The notes beneath the pieces were generated by a model, which was not told where the DNA came from, made no database searches, and saw nothing but the letters and a program-made list of their open reading frames with translations. Made by a program: the position numbers and the translations under genes. Below are positions 9,353 to 18,616 of a DNA stretch of 64,000 nucleotides, one piece after another (the stretch's first letter is position 1; the number at the start of each line of letters is the position of its first letter). Where the stretch lies: positions 1-64,000 of the forward strand of contig CAVGCV010000006.1 of assembly GCA_963627995.1 (NCBI GenBank). The letters run 5' to 3'. This stretch comes from UBA3839 sp963627995 (GTDB taxonomy: Bacteria; Bacteroidota; Bacteroidia; Bacteroidales; Bacteroidaceae).

Positions 9353-10072
9353 ATGGAACAATTCAGTGTGATCATCGTCGAAGACGTGAAGCTGGAACTG
9401 AAAGGCACAGAAGAAATATTCCGCAACGAAATCCCGCAGGCACGCATCATCGGCACCGCCATGAACGAGGCCGAGCTGTGGGCGCTCATGAAAACGCAAG
9501 TCCCCGACCTCGTGCTGCTCGACTTGGGCCTTGGAGGCTCCACCACCATCGGAGTGGAAATCTGCAGGCAGCTCCACAAGGGCTACCCCGCGCTCCACGT
9601 GCTCATCTTCACCGGCGAGACGCTCAACGAGAGGCTCTGGGTCGACGTGCTCGACGCAGGGGCGGACGGAATCATCCTCAAAAGCGGCGAGCTCCTGACG
9701 AACGGCGACGTGCAGAGCGTCATGGACGGAAAGCGGATGGTGTTCAACCAGCCCATCCTCCAGAAGATACTCCAGCGCTTCCGCCACTCCGTGCTCAACG
9801 AAAGCCGGCGGCAGGAAGCCATCGTCGATTACGACATCGACGAGTACGACGAGCGCTTCCTGCGCCACCTCGCGCTGGGCTACACCAAGGAGATGATCAC
9901 GCAGCTCAAGGGCATGCCGTTCGGCGTGAAGTCGCTCGAGAAGCGCCAGAACGACCTCGTCAGCCGCCTCTTCAAGACCGAGAAGGGCACCGTCAACGCC
10001 ACCCGCCTCGTGACAAAAGCCCTCGAGCTGCGCATCCTCGACATCGACAATCTCGAGCCCGACGAAGAATGA
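9353..10072 (+). CDS. Response regulator with C-terminal HTH-like domain (DUF5932-like)
   Basis: A 239-residue response regulator. The receiver domain (about 1-120) has the acid pocket VED (E10/D11), the phosphoacceptor D57 in VLLDLGLGG, Thr in FTGE and the conserved K110 in IILKSGE. The C-terminal part (about 155-239) has a LuxR-like layout with a helical segment YTKEMITQL and SLEKRQNDLVSRLF and probably binds DNA. The ATG at 9353 follows the kinase stop by 14 bases and precedes a full receiver fold, so longer upstream frames are not used. Its TGA overlaps the next ATG by four bases. It is very likely phosphorylated by the adjacent sensor kinase. Confidence 0.88.
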   Translation: MEQFSVIIVEDVKLELKGTEEIFRNEIPQARIIGTAMNEAELWALMKTQVPDLVLLDLGLGGSTTIGVEICRQLHKGYPALHVLIFTGETLNERLWVDVLDAGADGIILKSGELLTNGDVQSVMDGKRMVFNQPILQKILQRFRHSVLNESRRQEAIVDYDIDEYDERFLRHLALGYTKEMITQLKGMPFGVKSLEKRQNDLVSRLFKTEKGTVNATRLVTKALELRILDIDNLEPDEE

Positions 10073-10776
10073 ACCGCGAAAAGGCACTCGCCGCGCTTCC
10101 GCCCCTTCTTCTCGCCGCCACCGCCGTCACCGCCGTCGCGTCGTGGATCGGCAGCATCTACGGCTGGGACACGCGCAGCCTCCTCAGCACCGACGGCATC
10201 CGCTGGGCGGTGTCCAGCACCATGGACAACTTTGCGCAAGCCCCCGTCGCCCACACCCTCCTCGCCACCATAGCCCTCAGCCTCCTCACCGAGTCGGGGC
10301 TGCTCGGCGCCCTCCGCTCCACCCACTCGCTCAAGCAGCGGCGCGCCCTCCAAACCGCCGCCATCCTCGCCGCGGCGTTCCTCCTCCTCCTCGCCGCCCT
10401 CACGCTCTACCCCGACGCCCTCCTGCTCAGCGCGTTCGGAACATACGGGGGCTCTCCCCTCCAGCACGGGCTGCACGCCATCCTCCTCCTCGCCGCCGTC
10501 GTCCTCTCCCTCACCTACGGATACATGTCGGGCCGGCTGCTCACGTTCGCCGACATGGCGCGCGCCGCCGCCCACCTGCCGGCGCGCATCGCCGCCTACT
10601 GGCCCACGCTCTTCCTCGCCGCGCAGCTCGTCGCCGCCCTCGGCTACGCCTGCCCGCCCCACGCCGACGGCACGGCCCCGCGCCCCCTGTGGCTCGAAGT
10701 CCTCGCGCGCCTGCTGTACAACGTGCCCCTCCTCCTCCACATCGTCCTGGCCTACCGCTGCGACCGCAGCGCCTGA
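10069..10776 (+). CDS. Short AbgT-like membrane protein
   Basis: A 235-residue very hydrophobic protein with about six membrane segments. The segment LLSTDGIRWAVSSTMDNFAQ followed by a helix ending in LLTESGLLGAL resembles the opening of the AbgT (p-aminobenzoyl-glutamate/efflux) transporter family, where a similar N-F-x-x-x-P and E-S-G pattern occurs. AbgT transporters are about 500 residues, so this is half length and may not transport. The start overlaps the response regulator stop as ATGA, so it belongs to the same cassette and may sense or act at the membrane together with the kinase. Strongly GC-rich. The AbgT relation is a weak inference. Confidence 0.6.
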   Translation: MNREKALAALPPLLLAATAVTAVASWIGSIYGWDTRSLLSTDGIRWAVSSTMDNFAQAPVAHTLLATIALSLLTESGLLGALRSTHSLKQRRALQTAAILAAAFLLLLAALTLYPDALLLSAFGTYGGSPLQHGLHAILLLAAVVLSLTYGYMSGRLLTFADMARAAAHLPARIAAYWPTLFLAAQLVAALGYACPPHADGTAPRPLWLEVLARLLYNVPLLLHIVLAYRCDRSA

Positions 10777-10845
10777 CAGGGGGCGGGAGCGAGGCCGCCC
10801 AACCGCAACAGGAAACCAGCGTCCGCACACCGGGAAACACGCCTT

Positions 10846-11039
10846 TGCGCAGACAAGAATCCGCTGCTGCGCGCCAAAAACTCAAAACCACGACGCGACT
10901 TGCACGAATCACGTCGCGCTCTCTGCAAACCGCGTCGCGGTTTCTGCAAACCACGACGCGGTTCGCACTTTCCTGCGCGCCATTTTGGACTTTCCTGCGC
11001 GCCGTCCCGCACTTTCCTGCGCGGCGGCGGCAGCTCCCG
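10846..11039. repeat. 22/21-bp tandem array downstream of the sensor cassette
   Basis: Nine consecutive units start at 10846, 10868, 10890, 10911, 10932, 10953, 10974, 10996 and 11018. Five are 22 bases and four are 21. Each has a GC-rich core near its start (TGCGCGCC, ACGTCGCG, GCGTCGCG, ACGACGCG) and most end in TGCAAACC or ACTTTCC. Weaker units may extend left to about 10802. It lies between the end of the membrane-protein gene and the aldolase promoter. The rest of the 484-base gap shows only GC-rich sequence without a credible gene. Confidence 0.75.
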
Positions 11040-11188
11040 TCCGCGCCCCGCGGGCATCCCCGCCGGGCAGTCCCTGCCGGACTCTGGCACGCAAGTACCG
11101 CCGGGGCCGAACGGGCGGGAAAATTTATTAAAAGCCGCCTGCGGAGAAAAAACTGGCGGGCCGTAAGCGAATCACGAAAAAAATGCCG

Positions 11189-11196
11189 TAAATTTG
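11189..11196 (+). promoter_or_regulatory. -7 box (TAAATTTG) for the aldolase gene
   Basis: TAnnTTTG match 64 bases before the aldolase ATG. No good -33 element at the usual distance. Confidence 0.5.
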
Positions 11197-11260
11197 CACT
11201 AACTTTAAGGAAAGTGAAAGGCTTGTTTTTTCATATCCCAACCAAATAAAAAATTTGATT

Positions 11261-12268
11261 ATGGTAAGTTACAAAGAACTTGGCCTTGTGAACACGCGCG
11301 ACATGTTCGCAAGGGCCGTGAAGGGCGGCTATGCTATTCCCGCGTTCAACTTCAACACGATGGAGCAGATGCAGGCCATCGTGATGGCGGCTGTGGAAAC
11401 GAAGTCGCCGGTCATCATGCAGGTTTCCAAAGGCGCGCGCAACTATGCGAACGCGACGATTCTCCGCTACATGGCCGAGGGCGCCGTGGCTTACGCCAAG
11501 GAGCTGGGCTGCGAGCATCCCGAGATAGTGCTCCACCTGGACCACGGCGACAGCTTTGAACTTTGCAAGAACTGCATCGACATGGGCTTCTCTAGCGTCA
11601 TGTTCGACGGCTCGCACCTTCCCTACGAGGAGAACATCGCCATCACGAAGCAGGTGGTGGAGTACGCCCACAAGTACGACGTGACCGTCGAGGCGGAGCT
11701 TGGCGTGCTGGCTGGCGTTGAGGACGAAGTTTCTGCGGCGGAAAGCCACTACACGAAGCCTGAAGAGGTGATTGACTTCACGTCGAAGAGCGGATGCGAC
11801 TCCCTCGCGATTTCCATCGGCACCAGCCACGGCGCATACAAGTTTACCCCCGCGCAGTGCACGCGCGACCCGAAGACCGGGCTTCTCGTACCGCCTCCGC
11901 TGGCTTTCGACATTCTTTCCGAGATAGAGGAAAAACTGCCGGGCTTCCCCATCGTGCTTCACGGTTCGTCGTCTGTTCCCCAGGAAGAGGTGGCGACCAT
12001 CAACAAGTTCGGCGGCAAGCTGCCCGACGCAATCGGCATTCCCGAAGAGCAGCTGCGCAAGGCCTCGAAGTCGGCCGTATGCAAAATCAACATCGACTCC
12101 GACTCGCGCCTTGCCATGACGGCTGCCATCCGCCAGTACCTTGCGGAGCACCCCGACCACTTCGACCCGCGCCAGTACCTGAAGCCTGCGCGCGAGAACA
12201 TGAAGAAGATGTACATCCACAAGATTGTGAACGTGCTCGGCTCCGACGGCAAATTGGCCCAGTGCTGA
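11261..12268 (+). CDS. fba: Class II fructose-1,6-bisphosphate aldolase
   Basis: Cleaves fructose 1,6-bisphosphate to dihydroxyacetone phosphate and glyceraldehyde 3-phosphate in glycolysis and runs the reverse step in gluconeogenesis. The 335-residue zinc enzyme shows the catalytic/zinc motif VLHLDHGDSFELC, the helix containing SSVMFDGSHLPYEENI, the VEAELG metal-ligand motif, AISIGTSHGAYK, and the phosphate-binding VLHGSSSVP. The ATG at 11261 is used; an in-frame TTG two codons earlier is less likely. A -7 box lies upstream and a strong hairpin terminator follows, so it is probably monocistronic. Cytoplasmic. Confidence 0.95.
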   Translation: MVSYKELGLVNTRDMFARAVKGGYAIPAFNFNTMEQMQAIVMAAVETKSPVIMQVSKGARNYANATILRYMAEGAVAYAKELGCEHPEIVLHLDHGDSFELCKNCIDMGFSSVMFDGSHLPYEENIAITKQVVEYAHKYDVTVEAELGVLAGVEDEVSAAESHYTKPEEVIDFTSKSGCDSLAISIGTSHGAYKFTPAQCTRDPKTGLLVPPPLAFDILSEIEEKLPGFPIVLHGSSSVPQEEVATINKFGGKLPDAIGIPEEQLRKASKSAVCKINIDSDSRLAMTAAIRQYLAEHPDHFDPRQYLKPARENMKKMYIHKIVNVLGSDGKLAQC

Positions 12269-12293
12269 TTCGCGCCGCAGTGTGGAAGCAACC

Positions 12294-12326
12294 GGGGAGG
12301 ACTGTCGGCGACGGCACGTCCTCCCC
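12294..12326 (+). terminator. Rho-independent-like terminator after fba
   Basis: Perfect nine-base stem GGGGAGGAC (12294-12302) and GTCCTCCCC (12318-12326), loop of 15 bases, followed by TTTGTCGTT. It lies 25 bases after the aldolase stop. Confidence 0.7.
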
Positions 12327-12418
12327 TTTGTCGTTGCCGCAGGCGGTGCAGTGGACGGGACGGCGCACCGCTGGAGAAAATCAGTCCCGCAACCGTTAAT
12401 GAGGAAAAGCCATCGGAC

Positions 12419-12928
12419 ATGTTGGACAACGCGCTGAATACGGGTCGCGAGCACAGGATTCTTTTCGTCTGTCTCGGCAACATCTGCCGCTCGCCCGCGG
12501 CGGAAGCAATCATGCGCAGGAAGCTGGACGCCCGCGGACTGGGCTCGCTCGTCCGGGTGGATTCGGCAGGACTTATCGACTGCCACGAGGGAGAGCTGCC
12601 CGACGTGCGGATGCGGGCCCATGCCGGCCGACGGGGATACAGCCTGGCGCACCGCTCGCGCCCTGTGTGCTTGCAGGATTTCTTGGAATTCGATGTGATA
12701 GCGGGCATGGACGACGCCAATGTCGCGGCGCTGGCAGCACGGGCCGCGCAGGTTGGCGCGCAGCATAAAATATGTCGCATCACGGACTTCTGTCGTGTCC
12801 ATGATGCGACGTCCGTTCCCGACCCCTATTACGGCGGGGCCGACGGCTTTGACTACGCGCTCGATTTGCTGGAAGACGCCTGCGACGGGCTGTGCGACAA
12901 ATTGGAAGCTATGTCAGCTTCTCTTTGA
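12419..12928 (+). CDS. Low-molecular-weight protein-tyrosine phosphatase
   Basis: A 169-residue cytoplasmic phosphatase of the LMW-PTP family. The P-loop CLGNICRSP (C-x5-R-S) sits near residues 18-26, and the general acid Asp is in VPDPYYGG toward the C-terminus. In bacteria such enzymes often counter tyrosine kinases of capsule or exopolysaccharide systems, but no such locus is beside it. The 3' end overlaps the 3' end of the convergent uvrA gene by 20 bases (12909-12928). The start is the ATG at 12419, about 12 residues ahead of the first strand of the domain, slightly long for the family. Confidence 0.9.
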   Translation: MLDNALNTGREHRILFVCLGNICRSPAAEAIMRRKLDARGLGSLVRVDSAGLIDCHEGELPDVRMRAHAGRRGYSLAHRSRPVCLQDFLEFDVIAGMDDANVAALAARAAQVGAQHKICRITDFCRVHDATSVPDPYYGGADGFDYALDLLEDACDGLCDKLEAMSASL

Positions 12929-15743
12929 GGAACCGGGCGGTGCGGGAGACGGGATTGCGCGCAATCTCTTCCGGCGTGCCGCAGGCGACGAGGCTTCCTC
13001 CCGCGTCTCCGCCCTCAGGGCCGAGGTCTATGACATGGTCGGCGCACTTGATGACGTCCATGTTGTGTTCGATGACAAGCACGGTATGTCCGTGCGAGAT
13101 GAGGGCGTTGAACGCTTTGAGCAGGCGGGAGATGTCGTGGAAATGAAGTCCTGTCGTTGGCTCGTCGAAAATGAAGAGCGTGGGCTGCGCCTTTTCAAGG
13201 CTTAAGAAATGCGCCAGTTTGACGCGCTGGTTTTCACCTCCCGACAGCGTGGATGAATTTTGTCCGAGCTTCAGGTAGCCAAGCCCGACATCTTGCAAGG
13301 GCTTCAGGTGTTGGGCAATCTTCTTTTCCTTGCATTCCGAAAAGAACTCGATTGCCTGGCTGATGGTCATGTTCAGCAGGTCGTAAATGTTCTTGTCGTG
13401 AAACTTCACGTCAAGGATGTCCTTTTTGAAACGCTGCCCGTGGCAGGACTCGCATTCAAGGACGAGGTCGTTCATGAATTGCATCTCAATAGTGACAACG
13501 CCTTCGCCCTTGCACTCTTCACATCTTCCGCCTTCCTGGTTGAAGGAAAAGTGGGCCGGCGTGTAGTTCATTTGCTTGGCCAGTTGCTGCTGTGCCATCA
13601 ATTTGCGGATGTCGTTGTACGCCCCGATATACGTAACGGGGTTGCTTCTTGTTGATGTGCCGATGGGGCTTTGGCTGACAAACTCGACACGCTTTACCAA
13701 ACCGACATTGCCTTCCAGCGAAGCGTACTGGCCGGGCGTTTCGCAAACTTCATCCAGACGTTGCTTTATCGCCCTGTAGAGAATATTATTGACGAGTGTG
13801 GATTTTCCGCTTCCGCTGACTCCCGTTACCACGGTCATGATGTTAAGTGGAAATTTCACGTCAACGCCTTTAAGGTTGTTCTCGCGAGCCCCCCTGATTT
13901 CGATAAAGTTGTTCCATGCTCTGCGCGATGACGGAATGGCGATTTGCTCGCATCCTGTAAGATAGTCGATGGTGTGGGATGGAGTCTGCGCTGCTTGCTG
14001 CGGCGTAGCCAGTTCTTGTGTCAGTGTTGCCGGACTTCCGGCCCAAACGACTTCGCCCCCAAGCCTTCCTGCATCCGGGCCGATGTCAATAATATAATCG
14101 GCTGCCCGCATGATTTCTTCGTCGTGTTCCACCACCACAACCGTGTTTCCAAGTTGCTGTAATTCTCTGAGGACATGGATAAGGCGTTGTGTGTCGCAAG
14201 AATGAAGCCCGATACTGGGCTCGTCCAAGATGTAGAGCGAGCCGACAAGCCCGCTCCCTAAGTTGGTTACGAGGTTGATGCGTTGGCTCTCGCCCCCGGA
14301 CAAAGTGTTGCTAAGGCGATTAAGCGTGAGGTATGCAAGCCCCACTTCTGTTAAGAAATGCAGCCGGCTGCAAATCTCTGTTAGAAGCCTGTTTCCTATT
14401 TGTTCGTCATTGGCATTCAGTTGCAGCGCATCGAACCATTCTTGCAGCTTTCCGACAGGCATTTCGACCAAGTCTTGTATGCTCTTCCCGCCCACCTTGA
14501 CATAGCTGGCTTCTTTCCTCAGCCGTCCCCCATGGCAAACGGGGCAAATTGTCTTTCCGCGGTAGCGAGCCAACATCACCCGGTACTGGATTTTATATTG
14601 GTTCTGACTCAGCATTTCAAAAAAAGCGTCAATGCAGACGCTATTGCGCAAGTCTGCCCCAGGCCTGTCGTGCCAGAGGAAGTCTTTCTGTTCTTGAGAA
14701 AGTTGATAGTAAGGCTGAAAAATAGGAAAGCCCTCACTCTCCGCCCTTCGTATGAATTCCTTGCGCCATTCCCCCATCTTTTCTCCGCGCCAGCAGAGGA
14801 CTGCGCCGTCATAGACGCTTAATCCCTTATTGGGTATGACAAGATTTTCGTCTATGCCAATAACACGTCCGAAGCCCTCGCAATTAGGGCATGCTCCTGT
14901 GGGGGAATTAAAAGAAAACAATTGTTCATTGGGCTCTTCGAATAAAATCCTGTCGGCTTCAAATCGTGTTGAGAACCTGTATTCGTCATGATTGTCTTCC
15001 TGATTTTTTCCTACGGGCATAAATTTCAGGATACATTCTCCATCTCCTTCGTAAAGGGCTGTACGTGCAGAATCCATCAGGCGATTGATTGTCACTCTAT
15101 CGTTGCGCACCGTCATGCGGTCGATAATCAAATGAGGCAGAGATGGAAAAGCCTGGAGGTTTGAACAGAGAGCGTCGTCAATACTTTGGATGTCTCCATT
15201 AACCTCAACGAACGAGAATCCTTCTTTCTTGTAAATATCCAGTTGTTGGTTAAGGCTTCTGCCATCATGCGGATGGATAGGGGATAAAAGCAACATGCGC
15301 GTTCCAACTGGATGCTGGGTCATGCAATCGACGATGTCTTCTATGCCGTTCCTTTTTACCTCTGTTCCACTGATTGGAGAATATGTATGCCCGATTCTTG
15401 CAAAAAGCATGCGGAGATAGTCATAGATTTCCGTAGAAGTTCCGACGGTGGAACGTGGATTCCGACTAATAACTTTCTGCTCTATGGCGATGGCGGGGGG
15501 AAGCCCTTCTATAAAGTCGCATTCGGGCTTATTCATTCTTCCGAGAAACTGGCGTGCATAGGTTGAAAGGCTTTCTACGTAGCGTCGCTGTCCCTCGGCA
15601 TACAATGTGTCAAAAGCTAATGAGGACTTTCCGCTACCGCTAACACCCGTGATGACAATCAACTTGTTTCGTGGTATTTCCACACTAATATTTTTCAGAT
15701 TGTTTACACGTGCTCCTCTGATTCTAATACAATTGTCATCCAT
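12909..15743 (-). CDS. uvrA: Excinuclease ABC subunit A
   Basis: DNA damage sensor of nucleotide excision repair that loads UvrB. The 944-residue protein has two ABC ATPase halves: Walker A GVSGSGKSS (about 33-41) and GVSGSGKST (about 640), with signatures LSGGESQR (about 480) and LSGGENQR (about 830). Zinc-binding cysteine pairs are seen in CPNCEGFG, CPVCHGG and the CEECKGEG...CESCHG pair. Length is typical. The gene follows feoAB closely in the same direction and ends head-on in the phosphatase gene. Its partner uvrB lies about 9 kb away at 24904-26958. Confidence 0.96.
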   Translation of the reverse strand: MDDNCIRIRGARVNNLKNISVEIPRNKLIVITGVSGSGKSSLAFDTLYAEGQRRYVESLSTYARQFLGRMNKPECDFIEGLPPAIAIEQKVISRNPRSTVGTSTEIYDYLRMLFARIGHTYSPISGTEVKRNGIEDIVDCMTQHPVGTRMLLLSPIHPHDGRSLNQQLDIYKKEGFSFVEVNGDIQSIDDALCSNLQAFPSLPHLIIDRMTVRNDRVTINRLMDSARTALYEGDGECILKFMPVGKNQEDNHDEYRFSTRFEADRILFEEPNEQLFSFNSPTGACPNCEGFGRVIGIDENLVIPNKGLSVYDGAVLCWRGEKMGEWRKEFIRRAESEGFPIFQPYYQLSQEQKDFLWHDRPGADLRNSVCIDAFFEMLSQNQYKIQYRVMLARYRGKTICPVCHGGRLRKEASYVKVGGKSIQDLVEMPVGKLQEWFDALQLNANDEQIGNRLLTEICSRLHFLTEVGLAYLTLNRLSNTLSGGESQRINLVTNLGSGLVGSLYILDEPSIGLHSCDTQRLIHVLRELQQLGNTVVVVEHDEEIMRAADYIIDIGPDAGRLGGEVVWAGSPATLTQELATPQQAAQTPSHTIDYLTGCEQIAIPSSRRAWNNFIEIRGARENNLKGVDVKFPLNIMTVVTGVSGSGKSTLVNNILYRAIKQRLDEVCETPGQYASLEGNVGLVKRVEFVSQSPIGTSTRSNPVTYIGAYNDIRKLMAQQQLAKQMNYTPAHFSFNQEGGRCEECKGEGVVTIEMQFMNDLVLECESCHGQRFKKDILDVKFHDKNIYDLLNMTISQAIEFFSECKEKKIAQHLKPLQDVGLGYLKLGQNSSTLSGGENQRVKLAHFLSLEKAQPTLFIFDEPTTGLHFHDISRLLKAFNALISHGHTVLVIEHNMDVIKCADHVIDLGPEGGDAGGSLVACGTPEEIARNPVSRTARFLKEKLT

Positions 15744-15773
15744 AATTACATATACTTGGAAAACCGTTTGTCA

Positions 15774-18212
15774 TCATAAAACACTTCCCACTTGGAATAC
15801 CAGTGTGGCGCAAGTCCAGGCAAGGCCTGTCGTATATACAATGGTGAAGAATGCCCATCGCCATTTCCCGGATTCATTCTTGATGGAGATGCAAGCAGGA
15901 ATGCATGGCATGTAAAGTAAAATAAAAACGAGGAAAGCAAGGGCGGAAAGAGGCGTGAGCTGGCTATGGGCAATGATGCGGCTTAATCTTGCATTCTCCT
16001 CACTGTCCTCATCGGACGGGGTTATGCTGTTTGTTTCATTCGTGCTATAAAGAACCCCCATGGTTGATGCAACGATTTCCTTTGCCCCAATGCCGGTAAT
16101 GATGCTTACTCCCTCTCTCCAATGGAATCCGCATGGGCGGATAGCAGGTTCGATGGCTTTTCCAAGAAGTCCGATGTAGCTTTTCTCCATCTGTTGTTCC
16201 TTGGACATTTCGCTCGTTCCACGAGGAAAATAGGATAACGCCCAAACAATAATAGAAGCTACTAAGATGGTTGTTCCCATCTTTTTAAGGTATTGCTTGC
16301 CTTTTTCCCATGTATGCCTTGATACGGACTTGATGGAGGGCAGGCGATAGGGGGGCAGCTCCATCACAAAAGGACTGCTTTCTCCTTTTACGACAAAACG
16401 GTTGAAAACATGTGCCATCAAAACAGACATCAGAATGCCTGACACATAAAGGGAAAGTAGGATAAGGGCAGAATTGTGGGGAAAGAAAGCTCCAATGATA
16501 ATGATATAGACGGGTAAACGGGCAGAACAGGACATTAGCGGGATGATTAACATCGTGATAAGTCGGCTCTTGCGATCTTCGATGGTTCGAGTTGCCATGA
16601 TGGCTGGAATGTTGCAACCAAACCCCATAATCATGGGTATGAACGATTTGCCATGCAGCCCCATCTTGTGCATAATCTTATCCATAATGAATGCCGCACG
16701 AGCCATGTAACCGCTGTCTTCCATCCACGAGATGAAAGCATACAATATCATTATATTAGGAAGAAAAACGATGACACCACCGACACCGCCAATGATGCCA
16801 TCAATGAGTAAATCATGTAGAGGGCCTTCAGGCATATAAGTGCCCACCATATTGCCAATCCATCCGACGGCGGCATCGATCCAATCCATTGGATATTGTC
16901 CGACATTAAATGTGCAGAAAAACATGAAGTACATTAGTAGAAGAAAAATCGGATAACCTAAGACGGGATGCGTGACAATCGCGTCAAGTTGTTGGGTCAG
17001 TCGTCGCGTGTAATGTGCTTTCTTGGCAAAGCATTCACGCAACGCACCTTGAATGAACCCATACTTTGCATCCGTGATGGCACTTTCTGCGTTTTCTTGT
17101 AGCTCTTGCTGTATGTCGTTCTGGCATTTATCGCGTTGTTCAATGATTTCCTGATAGTTGGGGAATTGTGAGCACACCTGTTCAATCTGTTTGTCTTCCT
17201 CTAATAATTTGATGGAAAGGAAACGTGCGGAATAGTTGAAATGAGGCTCGGGATTCTTTCTGATAGCTTGTTCTATTTTGTCGATGTTTTCTTCAAGCAA
17301 AATGCCATGATTGACATGGATATGACGGAATCTTCCCATCGCCTCAGGCAATGTCGCTCCGTCGGGATGTTCATAGATTTGTATAATCGTATGAAATAGT
17401 TCTTTTATTCCTTCTCCTGTGCGTCCGACAGTAGGAATGATTGGAATTCCTAACAACGTACCGAGTTGCGGAATGTCCAGCGTGTTGCCACTTTCACGAA
17501 ATTCGTCATACATGTTGAGCGCCATGACGATAGGTACATCCATGTCAATAAGTTGTGTGGTCAGATAAAGGTTTCGTTCCAAATTCGATGCATCTACGAC
17601 ATTGACAATCATGCTTGGTGTCTTCTCTATGATGTATTTCCGCACGTATAGTTCTTCGGGGGTATAGGCTGTTAGAGAATAAGTCCCAGGTAAGTCTATG
17701 ATATTGAACTTGTATTCTTCAAACTTGAAAGTCCCGATTTTTGCATCGACGGTTACGCCGGAATAATTTCCAACCCGTTCATGCGCTCCACTTGCGATAT
17801 TAAAGATGGATGTTTTTCCGCAATTTGGATTTCCAACAAAACAAACATTCAGCTCGTGGCTTAGTTCCTCAACACGAAGAGCGATAGATTTGTAAAAGTC
17901 ATTGCAAACCACACCGTCCAAGTTTCCCGATGTCCCCAATTCCATTGTTTTCCCAGCATTGCCTGAAAGAACTGTTCCAATATTGCCATCGGCCTCTACC
18001 ACATCTATAAGCTCGGCCTCAGCTCTTCGCAGGCTTACCTCATAATCCATGATTTTATATTTGACAGGATCGCGGAGTGGGGCATTCAAGATGACCTCCA
18101 CAATTTCTCCCTTGATGAATCCCATTTCAATGATTCTCTTTCTAAATCCCCCGTGCCCATTTACCTTTACAATGATGCCGCTATCCCCAGTTTTCAATTC
18201 ACTAAGTCTCAT
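15774..18212 (-). CDS. feoB: Ferrous iron transporter with fused FeoA domain (FeoAB)
   Basis: GTP-driven ferrous iron uptake across the inner membrane. Residues 1-75 form a FeoA SH3-like domain (MRLSELKTGDSG...ISLRRAEAE type). A G domain follows with G1 GNPNCGKTS (127-135), switch region VGNYSGVTVD, G3 DLPGTYS and G4 NMYD. The C-terminal half carries the Gate/Nucleos membrane segments, including the paired SCSARLPVY core. Separate feoA genes are usual in proteobacteria, whereas the FeoA-FeoB fusion is common in Bacteroidota. A promoter with both elements precedes it at 18241-18271. uvrA follows after 30 bases and may be co-transcribed. Confidence 0.95.
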   Translation of the reverse strand: MRLSELKTGDSGIIVKVNGHGGFRKRIIEMGFIKGEIVEVILNAPLRDPVKYKIMDYEVSLRRAEAELIDVVEADGNIGTVLSGNAGKTMELGTSGNLDGVVCNDFYKSIALRVEELSHELNVCFVGNPNCGKTSIFNIASGAHERVGNYSGVTVDAKIGTFKFEEYKFNIIDLPGTYSLTAYTPEELYVRKYIIEKTPSMIVNVVDASNLERNLYLTTQLIDMDVPIVMALNMYDEFRESGNTLDIPQLGTLLGIPIIPTVGRTGEGIKELFHTIIQIYEHPDGATLPEAMGRFRHIHVNHGILLEENIDKIEQAIRKNPEPHFNYSARFLSIKLLEEDKQIEQVCSQFPNYQEIIEQRDKCQNDIQQELQENAESAITDAKYGFIQGALRECFAKKAHYTRRLTQQLDAIVTHPVLGYPIFLLLMYFMFFCTFNVGQYPMDWIDAAVGWIGNMVGTYMPEGPLHDLLIDGIIGGVGGVIVFLPNIMILYAFISWMEDSGYMARAAFIMDKIMHKMGLHGKSFIPMIMGFGCNIPAIMATRTIEDRKSRLITMLIIPLMSCSARLPVYIIIIGAFFPHNSALILLSLYVSGILMSVLMAHVFNRFVVKGESSPFVMELPPYRLPSIKSVSRHTWEKGKQYLKKMGTTILVASIIVWALSYFPRGTSEMSKEQQMEKSYIGLLGKAIEPAIRPCGFHWREGVSIITGIGAKEIVASTMGVLYSTNETNSITPSDEDSEENARLSRIIAHSQLTPLSALAFLVFILLYMPCIPACISIKNESGKWRWAFFTIVYTTGLAWTCATLVFQVGSVL

Positions 18213-18240
18213 TTTATTCGTGTCGCGTTTGTTAATCTTG

Positions 18241-18271
18241 CAAAATTAACAAATAAGACCCATCCCAGCAA
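18241..18271 (-). promoter_or_regulatory. Bacteroidales-type promoter for feoAB
   Basis: On the minus strand TTG (18269-18271), a 20-base spacer, then TAATTTTG (18241-18248). The ATG follows about 28 bases later. No Fur-like operator was recognised with confidence. Confidence 0.6.
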
Positions 18272-18616
18272 TACCTATAAATAAGTAGCGTGGATTCGTC
18301 GGATTAAAACTATGGGCTAACAACATAGGCTCAATGTGCAATGAACAACTTTATGGATATACTATCTATATCAATGAAGGAGATAGTTTCCATTACCCAC
18401 TCAAACCAACACAAGGTACGTGTACTTATAGGGCAGGGCTGAGTCGCATGGGTATAATGGTAAATGACGGCTACCTTGAGCGTCTTTTGTAGTCAGATGC
18501 CCGAAAGGAACTCTCTGCCCAATACGATAAAACGGTATCCGACAATAGGAGGGCGACGCTACTCGAAGGAATGCCTGAAAACAACTTGCCACACATTGTG
18601 AGATGAGAAAGCACAA
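18272..18616 (+). other. Gene-free stretch left of the intron domain V, possibly more of the same element
   Basis: No credible gene. Short open frames on either strand look random. The sequence contains compact hairpins such as GGCTACC/GGTAAATGACGG around 18457-18475 and may hold upstream intron domains, but I could not place domain I or a GUGYG-type 5' splice site. Confidence 0.35.
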
